A stretch of DNA of 64,000 nt, from positions 2,790,001 to 2,854,000 of the forward strand of contig OZ254079.1 of the NCBI GenBank assembly GCA_965267475.1, read 5' to 3'. Shown here piece after piece: positions 17,390 through 26,442 of the stretch. Position 1 is the first letter of the stretch; every line of letters starts with the position of its first letter. A program made the position numbers and the translations under genes. The notes under the pieces are model-generated. The model did not search any database, was not told the DNA's origin, and saw nothing but the letters and a program-made list of their open reading frames with translations. The stretch comes from JBCBKU01 sp965267475. GTDB lineage: Bacteria; Pseudomonadota; Alphaproteobacteria; Rhodobacterales; Rhodobacteraceae.

Positions 17390-18547
17390 TCAGTCAGCAA
17401 GGCGGTCGATCAATTTGTCGATGAACGCGACACCGGCCTCGAACTGCGCGACAGTGATGTATTCGTCCGGTTGATGCGCCATGGCAATGTCGCCTGGCCC
17501 ACATACAACCGCCGAATATCCCCGCTCCTGGAACTGACCCGCTTCGGTCCCATAGCTGACCACATGGGTTCCGTTGTCTCCGGTCAACGCACGTGCCAGC
17601 GCCTCGGCCGCCCCATCGGTTTCAGGGACAAGTGGAGGAATTTCAAAGGCCTTGTCGATGGATATGCCGGTTTCAGGCTGGACGGCTTTCATCGCTGCCT
17701 CAACCTCGCGGGCCTTGTCGTAAAGGCCTGTTTCCCACGGGGCCACGCTGTCCCCCGCGACAATGCGGAAATCCATATAAAGCCGGCAGTCCTTCGCGGT
17801 GATGTTGTGGGCCGTGCCACCTTCGATCGTTCCGACATGCAAGGACGTCCAGGGCGGATCAAAGATCGCGGCAAGGTCACTTGGTTCGCCCGCCTCGTTG
17901 ACAGCATTCGCATCGTTCGCCCAATCGATCAGCCGTGCAGCTTCCATGATCGCACTGACGCCCTGATGAGGCAGGGACGAATGAACCTCAAACCCGCGCA
18001 CATGGATCTCGTAGCCAGAGCTTCCCTTGTGGCCGGTCACGACCTTCATCATGGAAGGTTCCCCCACAAGACAGGCAGACGCCTTGGGCAGGATCCCCAC
18101 CATATCGTCGATCATCGGCGGGGCGCCGGTACAACCCAATTCCTCGTCGAAGGATAGCGCGATTTGCAACGGACGCTTGATCCCGGCTTTCAAGGCCTTT
18201 GGAACCGCGGCCAGGGCAATCGCATCGAACCCTTTCATATCGGTTGTGCCGCGCCCAAACAGCTTGCCGTCCTTCTCGGTCACCACAAAAGGATCGGTTG
18301 ACCAGTTCTGCCCATCGACCGGCACTACATCCGTGTGGCCGGACAAAACCACGCCGCCTTCGACCTCGGGTCCGACATTGGCAAAAAGCGCCGCCTTGGT
18401 GCGATCCTCGTTCCACGTCCGATGGGACGTCACCCCATGCGATCCAAGATACGCCTCGACCCAATCGATAAGATCCAGATTGCTGTCACGGCTGACCGTC
18501 GGGAACCCGACAAGCTTATCCAGGATGTCGCGGGCCGAAAGATCCAT
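17390..18547 (-). CDS. argE: acetylornithine deacetylase family M20 peptidase
   Basis: The 385-residue zinc hydrolase has LSGHTDVVPVDGQNW, the first metal site. GRGTTDMKGFDA gives the bridging Asp, and SFDEELGCTGA the catalytic Glu and a metal ligand. CGPGDIAMAHQPDEY provides the C-terminal His ligand. This matches TIGR01892-type ArgE, which releases acetate from N-acetylornithine. Its place beside an ABC peptide transporter and a second M20 enzyme leaves open a catabolic role on another N-acyl amino acid. The ATG at 18547 overlaps the upstream stop codon as TGATG. Confidence 0.8.
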   Translation of the reverse strand: MDLSARDILDKLVGFPTVSRDSNLDLIDWVEAYLGSHGVTSHRTWNEDRTKAALFANVGPEVEGGVVLSGHTDVVPVDGQNWSTDPFVVTEKDGKLFGRGTTDMKGFDAIALAAVPKALKAGIKRPLQIALSFDEELGCTGAPPMIDDMVGILPKASACLVGEPSMMKVVTGHKGSSGYEIHVRGFEVHSSLPHQGVSAIMEAARLIDWANDANAVNEAGEPSDLAAIFDPPWTSLHVGTIEGGTAHNITAKDCRLYMDFRIVAGDSVAPWETGLYDKAREVEAAMKAVQPETGISIDKAFEIPPLVPETDGAAEALARALTGDNGTHVVSYGTEAGQFQERGYSAVVCGPGDIAMAHQPDEYITVAQFEAGVAFIDKLIDRLAD

Positions 18548-20460
18548 CAATCGTAAAGCGGCTGCGATTTGCCGCCCACCGTCTCCAACCCTTCGCGCAG
18601 TTTGGCCTCTGCGACGACGATATCCTCGTCGCGCTCGAAATCGCCCCAATTGCCTTTCAGCACGCGGTGACCCGGCGCGACTTCGTCATAGACCGAAGGG
18701 CCGGCTTCATGCCCCACCGGGAAGATCGGCGACGGGATGGGTTTGAAATTCAAGTCGCGCTCCGATTTGCGCTGGCGCGGGTCGGCGATGGGAACCGCTT
18801 TCATCAGCGCACGCGTATAAGGATGCTGCGGGTTCTCGAAGATCTGCTGCCGCGTCCCGAGTTCGACGATCCGGCCCAGATACATGACGCCGACATGGTG
18901 GCTGACCCGTTCGACCACCGCCATATCGTGGGAAATGAACAGGATGGATATGCCAAGTTCGGCCTGTAACTCCATGATAAGATTAAGAACCTGCGCCTGT
19001 ACGGACACATCCAATGCCGACACGGCCTCATCCGCGATGATCAGTTTCGGGTTCAGCGCAAGCGCACGGGCAATCGCGATCCGCTGGCGCTGACCGCCCG
19101 ACAGTTCATGCGGATAGCGCCGCATGAACGACCGTGGCAGTTCCACCCGATCGAACAATTGCGCGACCCTGTCGGTAAGATCAGTTCCAGATGCGAGCCC
19201 ATAGTTGATGATCGGCTCGGCCACCTGATCCATGAGTTGCATCTGCGGGTTGAGCGAAGCGAAGGGATCCTGAAAGACCATCTGCATATCGCGCCGCGCC
19301 CGTCGAAGATCCTGCTGCGAAAAGGCCAGCACGTCCTGGCCGTCCAGGCGGACCTCGCCCGACAGGGGTTCGACCAGCCGAAGGATGGACCGCCCGCAGG
19401 TCGATTTCCCACAGCCTGATTCCCCAACAAGCGACAGGGTCTGCCCGGCCATGATCTGGAACGAGACATCTTCGACGGCATGGACATTCGCGACAGTCCG
19501 CCGCAGCAGCCCGCCTTGCACGGGAAACCGTGTGATCAGATTCTGGACGTCCAGAAGGACCTTGTCCGCCTTGGCCTCGATCGGTCCCTCGATCTTGGGT
19601 TTGTCGCCCAAAAGGCGCATCGGTTCGGGCGCCGCCTTGCCCCGCATCTCACCCAACTTCGGGACTGCGGCCAGCAGTGCCTGTGTGTAAGGGTGTTGCG
19701 GGTTCTCGAAAATCTCTTCGACCGGACCTTCTTCAACCTTTTCGCCGCGATACATCACCACGACTCGGTCCGCCATTTGCGCGACCACGGCCATGTCATG
19801 GGTGATAAACATGACGGCGGTGCCGGTTTCTCGTTTCAACCGGTCGATCAACGCGAGAATCTCGGCCTGAATCGTCACGTCCAACGCCGTCGTCGGTTCG
19901 TCGGCGATCAGAAGCCGCGGTTCGCAGGCCAAGGCGATGGCAATCACAACGCGTTGCCGCATCCCACCCGAAAGCTCGTGCGGATATTGCTCCATCCGGC
20001 GCTCAGGTTCGGGAATGCGGACCTGCCGCAACAATTCAAGCGCCCGCGCGTTGGCGTCTTCCTTGGAAAGACCCTTGTGAACGCGCAGACCCTCGGTCAA
20101 TTGACGCCCGACGGTGAAAACCGGGTTCAACGATGTCATCGGTTCCTGAAAGATCATCCCGATCTCGTTGCCACGGACTGTCCGCATCAAATCGTCGCCA
20201 GCTTCGGCAAGATTCAGATCATCGCCATTTCGGCGATCAAAAATCAGCTGGCCGCCGGCGATCTTGCCACCGCCAAATTCAACAAGCCGCATAAGCGACA
20301 GGGATGAAACGGATTTTCCGGATCCCGACTCACCCACAACGCAGACGGTTTCGCCCGGATTGATGGCAAAGCTGACATCGCGCACCCCGACGACAGTGCC
20401 GTCCTTGGTTTCAAACTCAACGCGGAGATTCTCGATCGACGCGATCGGTTGTTCGGACAT
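18547..20460 (-). CDS. peptide-type ABC transporter ATP-binding protein, two fused ATPase domains
   Basis: The 637-residue protein joins a DppD-like and a DppF-like ATPase. Domain 1 has Walker A GESGSGKS, signature LSGGMRQRV and Walker B LLIADEPTTALD; domain 2 has GESGCGKST, LSGGQRQRI and LIIADEAVSALD. Each ends with the oligopeptide-family extension (NPQHPYTQALLAAVP and NPQHPYTRALMKAVP). The second Walker B has Ala-Val where Pro-Thr is usual, seen in many DppF proteins. It is divergent from the binding protein and permease genes that must be its partners, and it leads an operon with two M20 hydrolases and an SDR. Confidence 0.94.
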   Translation of the reverse strand: MSEQPIASIENLRVEFETKDGTVVGVRDVSFAINPGETVCVVGESGSGKSVSSLSLMRLVEFGGGKIAGGQLIFDRRNGDDLNLAEAGDDLMRTVRGNEIGMIFQEPMTSLNPVFTVGRQLTEGLRVHKGLSKEDANARALELLRQVRIPEPERRMEQYPHELSGGMRQRVVIAIALACEPRLLIADEPTTALDVTIQAEILALIDRLKRETGTAVMFITHDMAVVAQMADRVVVMYRGEKVEEGPVEEIFENPQHPYTQALLAAVPKLGEMRGKAAPEPMRLLGDKPKIEGPIEAKADKVLLDVQNLITRFPVQGGLLRRTVANVHAVEDVSFQIMAGQTLSLVGESGCGKSTCGRSILRLVEPLSGEVRLDGQDVLAFSQQDLRRARRDMQMVFQDPFASLNPQMQLMDQVAEPIINYGLASGTDLTDRVAQLFDRVELPRSFMRRYPHELSGGQRQRIAIARALALNPKLIIADEAVSALDVSVQAQVLNLIMELQAELGISILFISHDMAVVERVSHHVGVMYLGRIVELGTRQQIFENPQHPYTRALMKAVPIADPRQRKSERDLNFKPIPSPIFPVGHEAGPSVYDEVAPGHRVLKGNWGDFERDEDIVVAEAKLREGLETVGGKSQPLYD

Positions 20461-20783
20461 ATGTCCCCCATCTCAGAACCGGGGGCGAGGCTAGGGCCAT
20501 TCCAGCGAAGCTGTCAAACCAGATACTGGGCCGTGAACAAACCAAATGCCCGAAAACTGCCCATCAGACCGAATTTTCAGCACCTTCCCTAGCGGCAATG
20601 CTTGCAATTCAAAAAAATATCGGTCGAAACTGTGGACAGCCCGGACCAGAGGGGGTTCGGAGCCGTAATCAAAAACAATCGGAGCGTGGTCTCATCCACA
20701 CATCCTTTGACAAAATCAAAGATATGGTCCGGTGCGTGCGCGCCGAGGCCCGAGGCACGAGCCTGTCCAACAAGGAGATCCAA
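20461..20783. promoter_or_regulatory. divergent promoter region of the peptide-type ABC transporter
   Basis: This gap of 323 bases separates the double ATPase (minus) from the binding-protein gene (plus). It is more A/T-rich than its flanks, for example around 20600-20630 and 20705-20725, where TTGACA occurs. I cannot place a convincing -10 box at proper spacing, and I see no strong palindrome. An open frame upstream of the binding protein across part of this region lacks protein-like character. Confidence 0.45.
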
Positions 20784-22484
20784 ATGAAAATGCGTACCGC
20801 CCTATTCGGCGCCGCAGCCGCTTTGGCGTTGGCCCCAATGGCCCATGCGCAGCGCGCGTCTGACGGCGAAGTCAAAATCATATATTGGCAAGCCCCATCG
20901 ATCCTGAATCCGTTCCTGTCAGGTGGCACCAAAGATATCGAAGCGGCATCGCTGACAATCGAACCGCTCGCCCGATATGACGAGAACGGCAACCTGACGG
21001 CCTGGCTCGTTGAAGAAGTGCCGACCGTCGGCAATGGCGGCGTGTCCGAGGACCTGACGTCGATCACATGGAAAATCACGCCCGGCTTGATCTGGTCGGA
21101 CGGCACTCCGTTCACATCGGCCGATGTAAAATTCACCTATGACTATTGCACGCATCCCGAAGGCGGCTGCGCGCAATTGACCAAATTCGAAGGTGTCGAA
21201 AGCGTCGACACGCCTGACGATCTGACGGTCATCGTGAATTTCTCGGCTCCGACGCCGAACCCCTATGGTCCGTTCGTTGGCGGCGAAAGCCCGATCCTTC
21301 AGGCGGCCCAGTTTGCCGACTGCCTGGGCGCCAAGGCCCCGGAATGCACCGAGGCGAACTTCAACCCGATTGGCACCGGCCCCTTCGTGGTTGACGAATT
21401 CAAGCCCAACGACGTGATCAGCTATTCGGCGAACCCGAACTACCGCGATCCGGACAAACCCGCCTTTGCCAAGGTCACCTTCAAAGGTGGCGGCGACGCA
21501 ACGGCTGCGGGCCGGGCCGTCATGGAAACGGGCGAGTTCGACTATGCCTGGAACCTGCAATTGGCACCTGACGTCATCGCGAAGATGGAAGAAGGCGGCA
21601 AAGGCACGCCGGTCGCAGGCTTCGGCCCGCTGGTCGAGCGGATCATGCTGAACAACACCAATGCGGATCCGTCGCTAGGTCCGGATGAACGCTCGGTGAT
21701 CAAGCCGCACCCGTTCCTGGGTGATCCGGCTGTCTACAAAGCCATGTCCATGGCCATCGACCGCCCGCTTCTTGTCGAAGTCGGCTATGGGCAGGCCGGT
21801 CGTGTGACCTGTAACTGGGTGCCGGCGCCGCAAATCTATGCGTCGTCGAACCTGTCTTGCGACACGCAAGACATTGCAGGCGCCAACGCCATGCTGGACG
21901 CAGCCGGAATCGTCGATACCGATGGCGACGGCGTTCGCGAAAAGGACGGCGTGCCGCTCAAGGTGCTGTACCAGACGTCCACCAACGCTGTGCGTCAGGA
22001 CTTCCAGGCTCTAATCAAACAGTGGTGGTCGGAAATCGGCATCGAAACAGAGCTTCGCAACCTCGACGCATCGGTCTTCTTCGGCGGGGACCCGGGTTCG
22101 CCCGACACCTTCCAGAAGTTCTATGCCGACGTGCAGATGTACGCCAACACGTTCAACGGCACCGATCCTCAGGCCTATCTCGGGAACGGTCTTTGCGACA
22201 AGGCGCCATCGCCTGCGACGCAGTGGCAGGGTGAGAACATCTCGCGCTTCTGCATGCCAGAGTTCGATACGCTCCATGCCGAGCTGTCTGCCACCGCAGA
22301 CATCGAAAAGCGTGCCGAACTGGCCCATCAGCTAAACGACATGATCGTGGAAAACGGCGGGATGATCCCGCTGGTTCACCGCGGTCGCCTGTCAGCCCAT
22401 GCCAATACGCTGGGCGGCGTCAAGCTGAACGTCTGGGACAGCGAAATCTGGAACGCTGCCGACTGGTTCCGGATCGACGGCTAA
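20784..22484 (+). CDS. ABC transporter substrate-binding protein, family 5 (peptide type)
   Basis: This 566-residue periplasmic protein has a signal peptide (MKMRTALFGAAAALALAPMAHA) and SBP_bac_5 features such as LTSITWKITPGLIWSDGTPF and ADVKFTYDY. Dipeptide, oligopeptide and opine transporters use such proteins. AAGGAGATC precedes the ATG at 20784; a long in-frame extension upstream is rejected because the signal peptide begins at this ATG. DTDGDGVREKDGVPL is a loop resembling a Ca-binding site, common in the family. A hairpin at 22496-22519 separates it from the permease genes. Confidence 0.93.
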   Translation: MKMRTALFGAAAALALAPMAHAQRASDGEVKIIYWQAPSILNPFLSGGTKDIEAASLTIEPLARYDENGNLTAWLVEEVPTVGNGGVSEDLTSITWKITPGLIWSDGTPFTSADVKFTYDYCTHPEGGCAQLTKFEGVESVDTPDDLTVIVNFSAPTPNPYGPFVGGESPILQAAQFADCLGAKAPECTEANFNPIGTGPFVVDEFKPNDVISYSANPNYRDPDKPAFAKVTFKGGGDATAAGRAVMETGEFDYAWNLQLAPDVIAKMEEGGKGTPVAGFGPLVERIMLNNTNADPSLGPDERSVIKPHPFLGDPAVYKAMSMAIDRPLLVEVGYGQAGRVTCNWVPAPQIYASSNLSCDTQDIAGANAMLDAAGIVDTDGDGVREKDGVPLKVLYQTSTNAVRQDFQALIKQWWSEIGIETELRNLDASVFFGGDPGSPDTFQKFYADVQMYANTFNGTDPQAYLGNGLCDKAPSPATQWQGENISRFCMPEFDTLHAELSATADIEKRAELAHQLNDMIVENGGMIPLVHRGRLSAHANTLGGVKLNVWDSEIWNAADWFRIDG

Positions 22485-22495
22485 ATCAACGGGTC

Positions 22496-22519
22496 AAGGG
22501 CGGGGTCATTCCCGCCCTT
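22496..22519 (+). terminator. hairpin between binding-protein and permease genes
   Basis: A perfect 9-bp stem (AAGGGCGGG / CCCGCCCTT) with a 6-base loop is followed by TTCC. It begins 11 bases after the stop of the binding-protein gene. Hairpins here commonly protect the binding-protein mRNA or attenuate the permease genes; full termination is possible. The stem is seen directly, its effect is inferred. Confidence 0.65.
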
Positions 22520-22555
22520 TTCCTATCCTGACAGCTCCCCGCACCCGAGGCGCCG

Positions 22556-23440
22556 ATGCTGCAATATACAATCCGACGTCTGATCTTTTCGATCCCGACG
22601 CTCTTGTTCATCTCGCTGGTGATCTTTCTCCTCTTGGAGCTTGCACCTGGCGACCCCATGGCCCAGGTGCCCCTGACCGTCCCACCTGATGTGAAAGAGA
22701 AAATGCGCGAGGCCCTGGGCGTCGGGCAGCCCATCTACATTTCATTCCCGAAATGGCTCTATCAGTTTTTCATTGTCGAGCCCTTGCACTTCTTTGACGC
22801 GATCCTGGGCACCGCCTGGGGCGAAGGTCAGCAGCGCGTGATTTCCTGGCAGAAGTACAGCTGGTTCGATCAGGCCGGAACGCTTGTCACCATGATCGGC
22901 TTTTCGGTCCCGCCCTTCTTCTCTGGCGTCCTGGTGATCGTGATCTTTTCGGTCTGGCTGGGCTGGTTCCCGTCGATCTATGACACGACCCATGTGGTCA
23001 ACGATTGGGCCAGTTTCAAAGTCCAGCTTCAGCAGATGATCATGCCGGTGATGGTACTGGCCCTGCAAATCACCTCGCAGCTCAGCCGTTTCATGCGCGC
23101 TTCGATGCTCGACAACCTGAACCAGGACTATGTGCGCACAGCGCGCGCCAAGGGCCTGTCGGAAAAGGTCGTCGTCATGGTCCATGTGCTGCGCAATTCG
23201 ATGATCCCGGTGGTCACTGTCATCGCGCTTGGCGTGCCGGCCATCTTCGGCGGCGCGATCATCACCGAGCAGGTCTTCAAAGTGAACGGCATCGGCCAGC
23301 TTCTGATCACCGCGATCCAGGCCAACGATCTGCCGATGGTCCAGACGCTGACCTTCATCTTCGCGATCCTGATCGTGCTTTTTAACCTGATTGCCGACGT
23401 TCTTTACGGCATCCTGGACCCGAGGATCCGCTATGACTGA
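22556..23440 (+). CDS. peptide-type ABC transporter permease (DppB type), apparently lacking one membrane segment
   Basis: The 294-residue protein begins MLQYTIRRLIFSIPTLLFISL and has the conserved EAA loop (DYVRTARAKGLSEK, about residues 191-204). I count five hydrophobic segments, about 8-30, 109-134, 158-178, 213-236 and 264-285, where DppB-type permeases have six. The join RVISWQ-KYSWFDQAG at residues 94-107 (DNA about 22852) runs directly from the region before the RxPxT motif into the region after membrane segment 2. About 40 residues seem to be missing in frame. The rest is intact. Function may be impaired, or this may be an assembly error. Confidence 0.88.
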   Translation: MLQYTIRRLIFSIPTLLFISLVIFLLLELAPGDPMAQVPLTVPPDVKEKMREALGVGQPIYISFPKWLYQFFIVEPLHFFDAILGTAWGEGQQRVISWQKYSWFDQAGTLVTMIGFSVPPFFSGVLVIVIFSVWLGWFPSIYDTTHVVNDWASFKVQLQQMIMPVMVLALQITSQLSRFMRASMLDNLNQDYVRTARAKGLSEKVVVMVHVLRNSMIPVVTVIALGVPAIFGGAIITEQVFKVNGIGQLLITAIQANDLPMVQTLTFIFAILIVLFNLIADVLYGILDPRIRYD

Positions 23441-24404
23441 TCCGACCGTTGAAAGCGTCGGCGTCGCCGAAGCGGCGAATGCCGACAAACCACCACGCAG
23501 CCAGTGGTGGGACGTCTGGGACCAGTTCCGAAGCCACCGGGGCGCATTGGTGGGCGGCGGCTTTCTTCTGTTCATCACGCTTGCGGTGATCTTCGGGCCG
23601 ATGCTCTGGACGGTGGACGCCACCAAGCTCGACATCCGCGCCAAGGACATGCGGCCGATCTATACGGTGCTGTGGGATGGGGATGCGAAGGTAAGCTGGA
23701 GCCACCCGTTCGGCACCGACAATCTGGGCCGCGACACGCTGGCCAAAATGCTGTTCGGGGGGCGTGTCTCGCTCGCCGTGGGCTGGGTCGCAATGCTTTT
23801 GTCGCTAGTTCTTGGGACAAGTATTGGTGTGCTGGCGGGGTACTTCCGGCGCCTGGACGGCCCGCTGATGCGCCTGACCGACCTGTTCCTCGCCCTGCCC
23901 TTGCTGCCTTTGCTGCTGGTGGCTGTGCTCTTGTTCCGCGACAGCCTGTCAGCGGCCTTTGGGCCCGAAGGCGGCGTGTTCATCCTGATCGTGACGCTTG
24001 TGGGTTTCACGTCCTGGATGCAGACGGCGCGGATCGTGCGCGGAGACGTGCTGGCCTTGAAGGAACGCGAATTCGTTCTGGCCGCCCGGTCCATCGGGAC
24101 GTCGCCTTTCAAGATGATCACGCGGCACCTGTTGCCGAATGTTCTGTCGCCGATCATGGTCTCGGCCACCCTTGGGATCGCGACAGCGATTATCACCGAA
24201 AGCGCCCTGTCCTTCCTGGGCTTTGGCTTCCCGCCGGACTTCCCGACCTGGGGCAAGCTTTTGTTCGACGCGGTTGACCGGATGGAGCTGTTCCCCGAAC
24301 GGGTGATCTGGCCAGGTCTTGCGATCTCGCTGACGGTTCTGTCGGTGAACTTCATCGGCGATGGGTTGCGCGATGCGCTCGATCCAAGGATCCGGGGACG
24401 GTAG
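23433..24404 (+). CDS. peptide-type ABC transporter permease (DppC type)
   Basis: The 323-residue inner-membrane permease has an N-terminal cytoplasmic part, then a first helix (GALVGGGFLLFITLAVIFG) and the DppC-type sequence SHPFGTDNLGRDTLAKMLFGGRVSL. The EAA loop reads FVLAARSIGTSPFKMI. The C-terminal region FIGDGLRDALDPRIRGR is typical. The ATG at 23433 lies inside the end of the preceding gene (8-base overlap), so the two permeases are coupled and probably form a heterodimer powered by the divergently encoded double ATPase. Confidence 0.94.
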   Translation: MTDPTVESVGVAEAANADKPPRSQWWDVWDQFRSHRGALVGGGFLLFITLAVIFGPMLWTVDATKLDIRAKDMRPIYTVLWDGDAKVSWSHPFGTDNLGRDTLAKMLFGGRVSLAVGWVAMLLSLVLGTSIGVLAGYFRRLDGPLMRLTDLFLALPLLPLLLVAVLLFRDSLSAAFGPEGGVFILIVTLVGFTSWMQTARIVRGDVLALKEREFVLAARSIGTSPFKMITRHLLPNVLSPIMVSATLGIATAIITESALSFLGFGFPPDFPTWGKLLFDAVDRMELFPERVIWPGLAISLTVLSVNFIGDGLRDALDPRIRGR

Positions 24405-24500
24405 GCAACGGTTCGCCAGCGATCCAGGTTGTCACAGGAACGTCACTGGCTCTTCTGCGCCTCGTCCCCCATCTAAGGGGTCTGACGGCGGAGGGGCCCC

Positions 24501-25139
24501 ATGCTGAAATCACTGAAAGATGCCACCTTCGGGCCCGCGCCCTATGCGCTGCCGGACTGGCGGCGCCGGATCGATGATCTTTACGCCGAGATCCGCGCGA
24601 TGGATGACCCCAAGGCGGCGTGGGAGCATTGGCGCACGACGCGCAGCGCCATGTTTCGTGACCATCCAATGTCCCCCTTGCCCAAGGCGGCCCGCCAGAC
24701 CTTCACCGAAATCGATGTCTTTCCCTATGATCCCACGTTCCGCTTCGCGGTCGACCTTGCCCCGGAAACCGGCGACCTGATTCCCTTCGATCTGGGCCGC
24801 GACGGGGTGATGATGTGCAAGCCTGTTGCCCGGACGCTGGGGCTGGAACGGCCACTTGGCGCGGAACTGACGCTGTATTGGATCGAGGGCTATGGCGGCG
24901 GGCTGTTCCTGCCCTTCCTCGACGGGACAAGCGGCAACGACACCTATGGCGGCGGTCGCTATGCCATCGACGCGATCAAGGGATCCGATCTTGGGCTTGA
25001 TACCGAGGGCTGCCTGATCCTCGACTTCAATTTCGCCTATAACCCGTCCTGTTCGCTGTCAGACGACTATGTCTGCCCCTTGGCACCGCGCGACAATCGC
25101 GTGCCCGCGAAGATCACCGCTGGCGAACGCCGGTACTAG
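24501..25139 (+). CDS. DUF1684 family protein
   Basis: The 212-residue protein shows the DUF1684 layout: an N-terminal WRTTRSAMFRDHPMSPL segment, then beta-rich sequence, and the C-terminal signature LILDFNFAYNPSCSLSDDYVCPLAPRDNR shortened here to its key NPSC and CPLAP motifs. No signal peptide is seen. The family is widespread and of unknown function. It converges on the DUF3422 gene with one base between the stop codons. Confidence 0.85.
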   Translation: MLKSLKDATFGPAPYALPDWRRRIDDLYAEIRAMDDPKAAWEHWRTTRSAMFRDHPMSPLPKAARQTFTEIDVFPYDPTFRFAVDLAPETGDLIPFDLGRDGVMMCKPVARTLGLERPLGAELTLYWIEGYGGGLFLPFLDGTSGNDTYGGGRYAIDAIKGSDLGLDTEGCLILDFNFAYNPSCSLSDDYVCPLAPRDNRVPAKITAGERRY

Positions 25140-25140
25140 G

Positions 25141-26442
25141 CTATTCCAGACGTTTGCGGATAGACCGCGCAATCCACCAGACCGAAAAGAAGACGGCAGG
25201 TGTGACGATCAGCCCAAGCGTCAGTTTCGACATGCCAAACGCGGCAACGATCGGTGTCAGGACATACAAAAGCAGGTTCACCGCGTAATAGCTGATCGCC
25301 ACGACCGACAGGCCCTCCACCGTGCGCTGAAGCCGCAGTTGCAGATCCGCGCGCCGGTCCATGCTTTCCAGAACCTTCTGGTTCTGGGCCGACCGTTCTA
25401 CATCGACCTGGGTCCGCAACAGATCCCCGGCCCTGGCGGACCGCTCAGCCAGATCGTGAAGCCGTTTCTCGGTCGCCTTGACCGTCCGCATCGCCGGGTC
25501 GAACCGGCGCATCATGAACTCGCCGAAGGTCTGGCGGCCCTGGAAGCGCTCTTCGCGCAGAACCTTGATCCGCTGGTTCACCAGGGCTTCATAAGCCCCC
25601 GTCGCCCCGAACCGGAAGGACGACTGCGCGATCATGTTTTCCAGCTCGGACGATGTATTCAAAAGCGCCTTCAGCGTCTCATCCGCCTGGGCCGCGGTGC
25701 CCGACATGTTGGACATCAGCCCAGTCAGGTTCTGATCGAGCCGACCCATATCCGGACCCATCGCCCGGACCCGGGCAAGGCCCAGCATGGACATGGATTT
25801 GTAGGTTTCAATCTCACACAACCGCTGAACGATCCGCCCCAGACGCCGCGATCCAATGTTTGGCCGGGCGAAGACGGCAAACCGCATATGACCGCCGGGA
25901 TCGATCCGGAAGTCACCCGCCATGACGGCTGTGTCGTCCAAAACCTGGCTGACCGCCAGGCTTTCGGGCACGAACCAGTCTTCCAGCTTGGCCGGGATAC
26001 TGGCCGGGTCGTCCAAGCGTTCCACGCGGATCAGCGCAGAGGTCACGCGGGCGCCCGGCGCATTGGCCAGCCAGTCTTCGGGGAAAACTTCAAATGTGCG
26101 GGCATCGAAGGGTTGATCCGACGTCCCGTCGGCGAAAACCGTGTAGGTCACGAACTCTGTGTGGGATTCCCACTTAAGCTCATACTTCCCAATCGATCCG
26201 AACCAGTGCGTCGCACCGGGCTGCGGATGGCTGGCGCCGAACCGGTCCAGAAGTGCGATCAGATGGGCGCGGTCGGCCTCGCGATCCCGGGCGGCGGCAT
26301 CGTTCGGCTGTTTGATCGCCAAATAAGCCGCCCGGCACGGGGCAGACAGCGTTGGAAAGGGCCGCGCGTGAAGCTCATTCGCCAGGGAATAGCGCAAGGG
26401 ATGGTCTTCGAAAGCTGGCATACGACGCGCCGATCCGGTCAT
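25141..26442 (-). CDS. DUF3422 family membrane-anchored protein
   Basis: The 433-residue protein begins HPLRYSLANELHARPFP (about residues 14-30), the mark of DUF3422. The middle contains a long helical region (about 250-370), and two hydrophobic helices lie near the C-terminus (YYAVNLLLYVLTPIVAAFG and LGLIVTPAVFFSVWWIA), ending in a basic RSIRKRLE tail. The arrangement suggests an inner-membrane protein with a large cytoplasmic domain. Function is unknown. Confidence 0.87.
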   Translation of the reverse strand: MTGSARRMPAFEDHPLRYSLANELHARPFPTLSAPCRAAYLAIKQPNDAAARDREADRAHLIALLDRFGASHPQPGATHWFGSIGKYELKWESHTEFVTYTVFADGTSDQPFDARTFEVFPEDWLANAPGARVTSALIRVERLDDPASIPAKLEDWFVPESLAVSQVLDDTAVMAGDFRIDPGGHMRFAVFARPNIGSRRLGRIVQRLCEIETYKSMSMLGLARVRAMGPDMGRLDQNLTGLMSNMSGTAAQADETLKALLNTSSELENMIAQSSFRFGATGAYEALVNQRIKVLREERFQGRQTFGEFMMRRFDPAMRTVKATEKRLHDLAERSARAGDLLRTQVDVERSAQNQKVLESMDRRADLQLRLQRTVEGLSVVAISYYAVNLLLYVLTPIVAAFGMSKLTLGLIVTPAVFFSVWWIARSIRKRLE

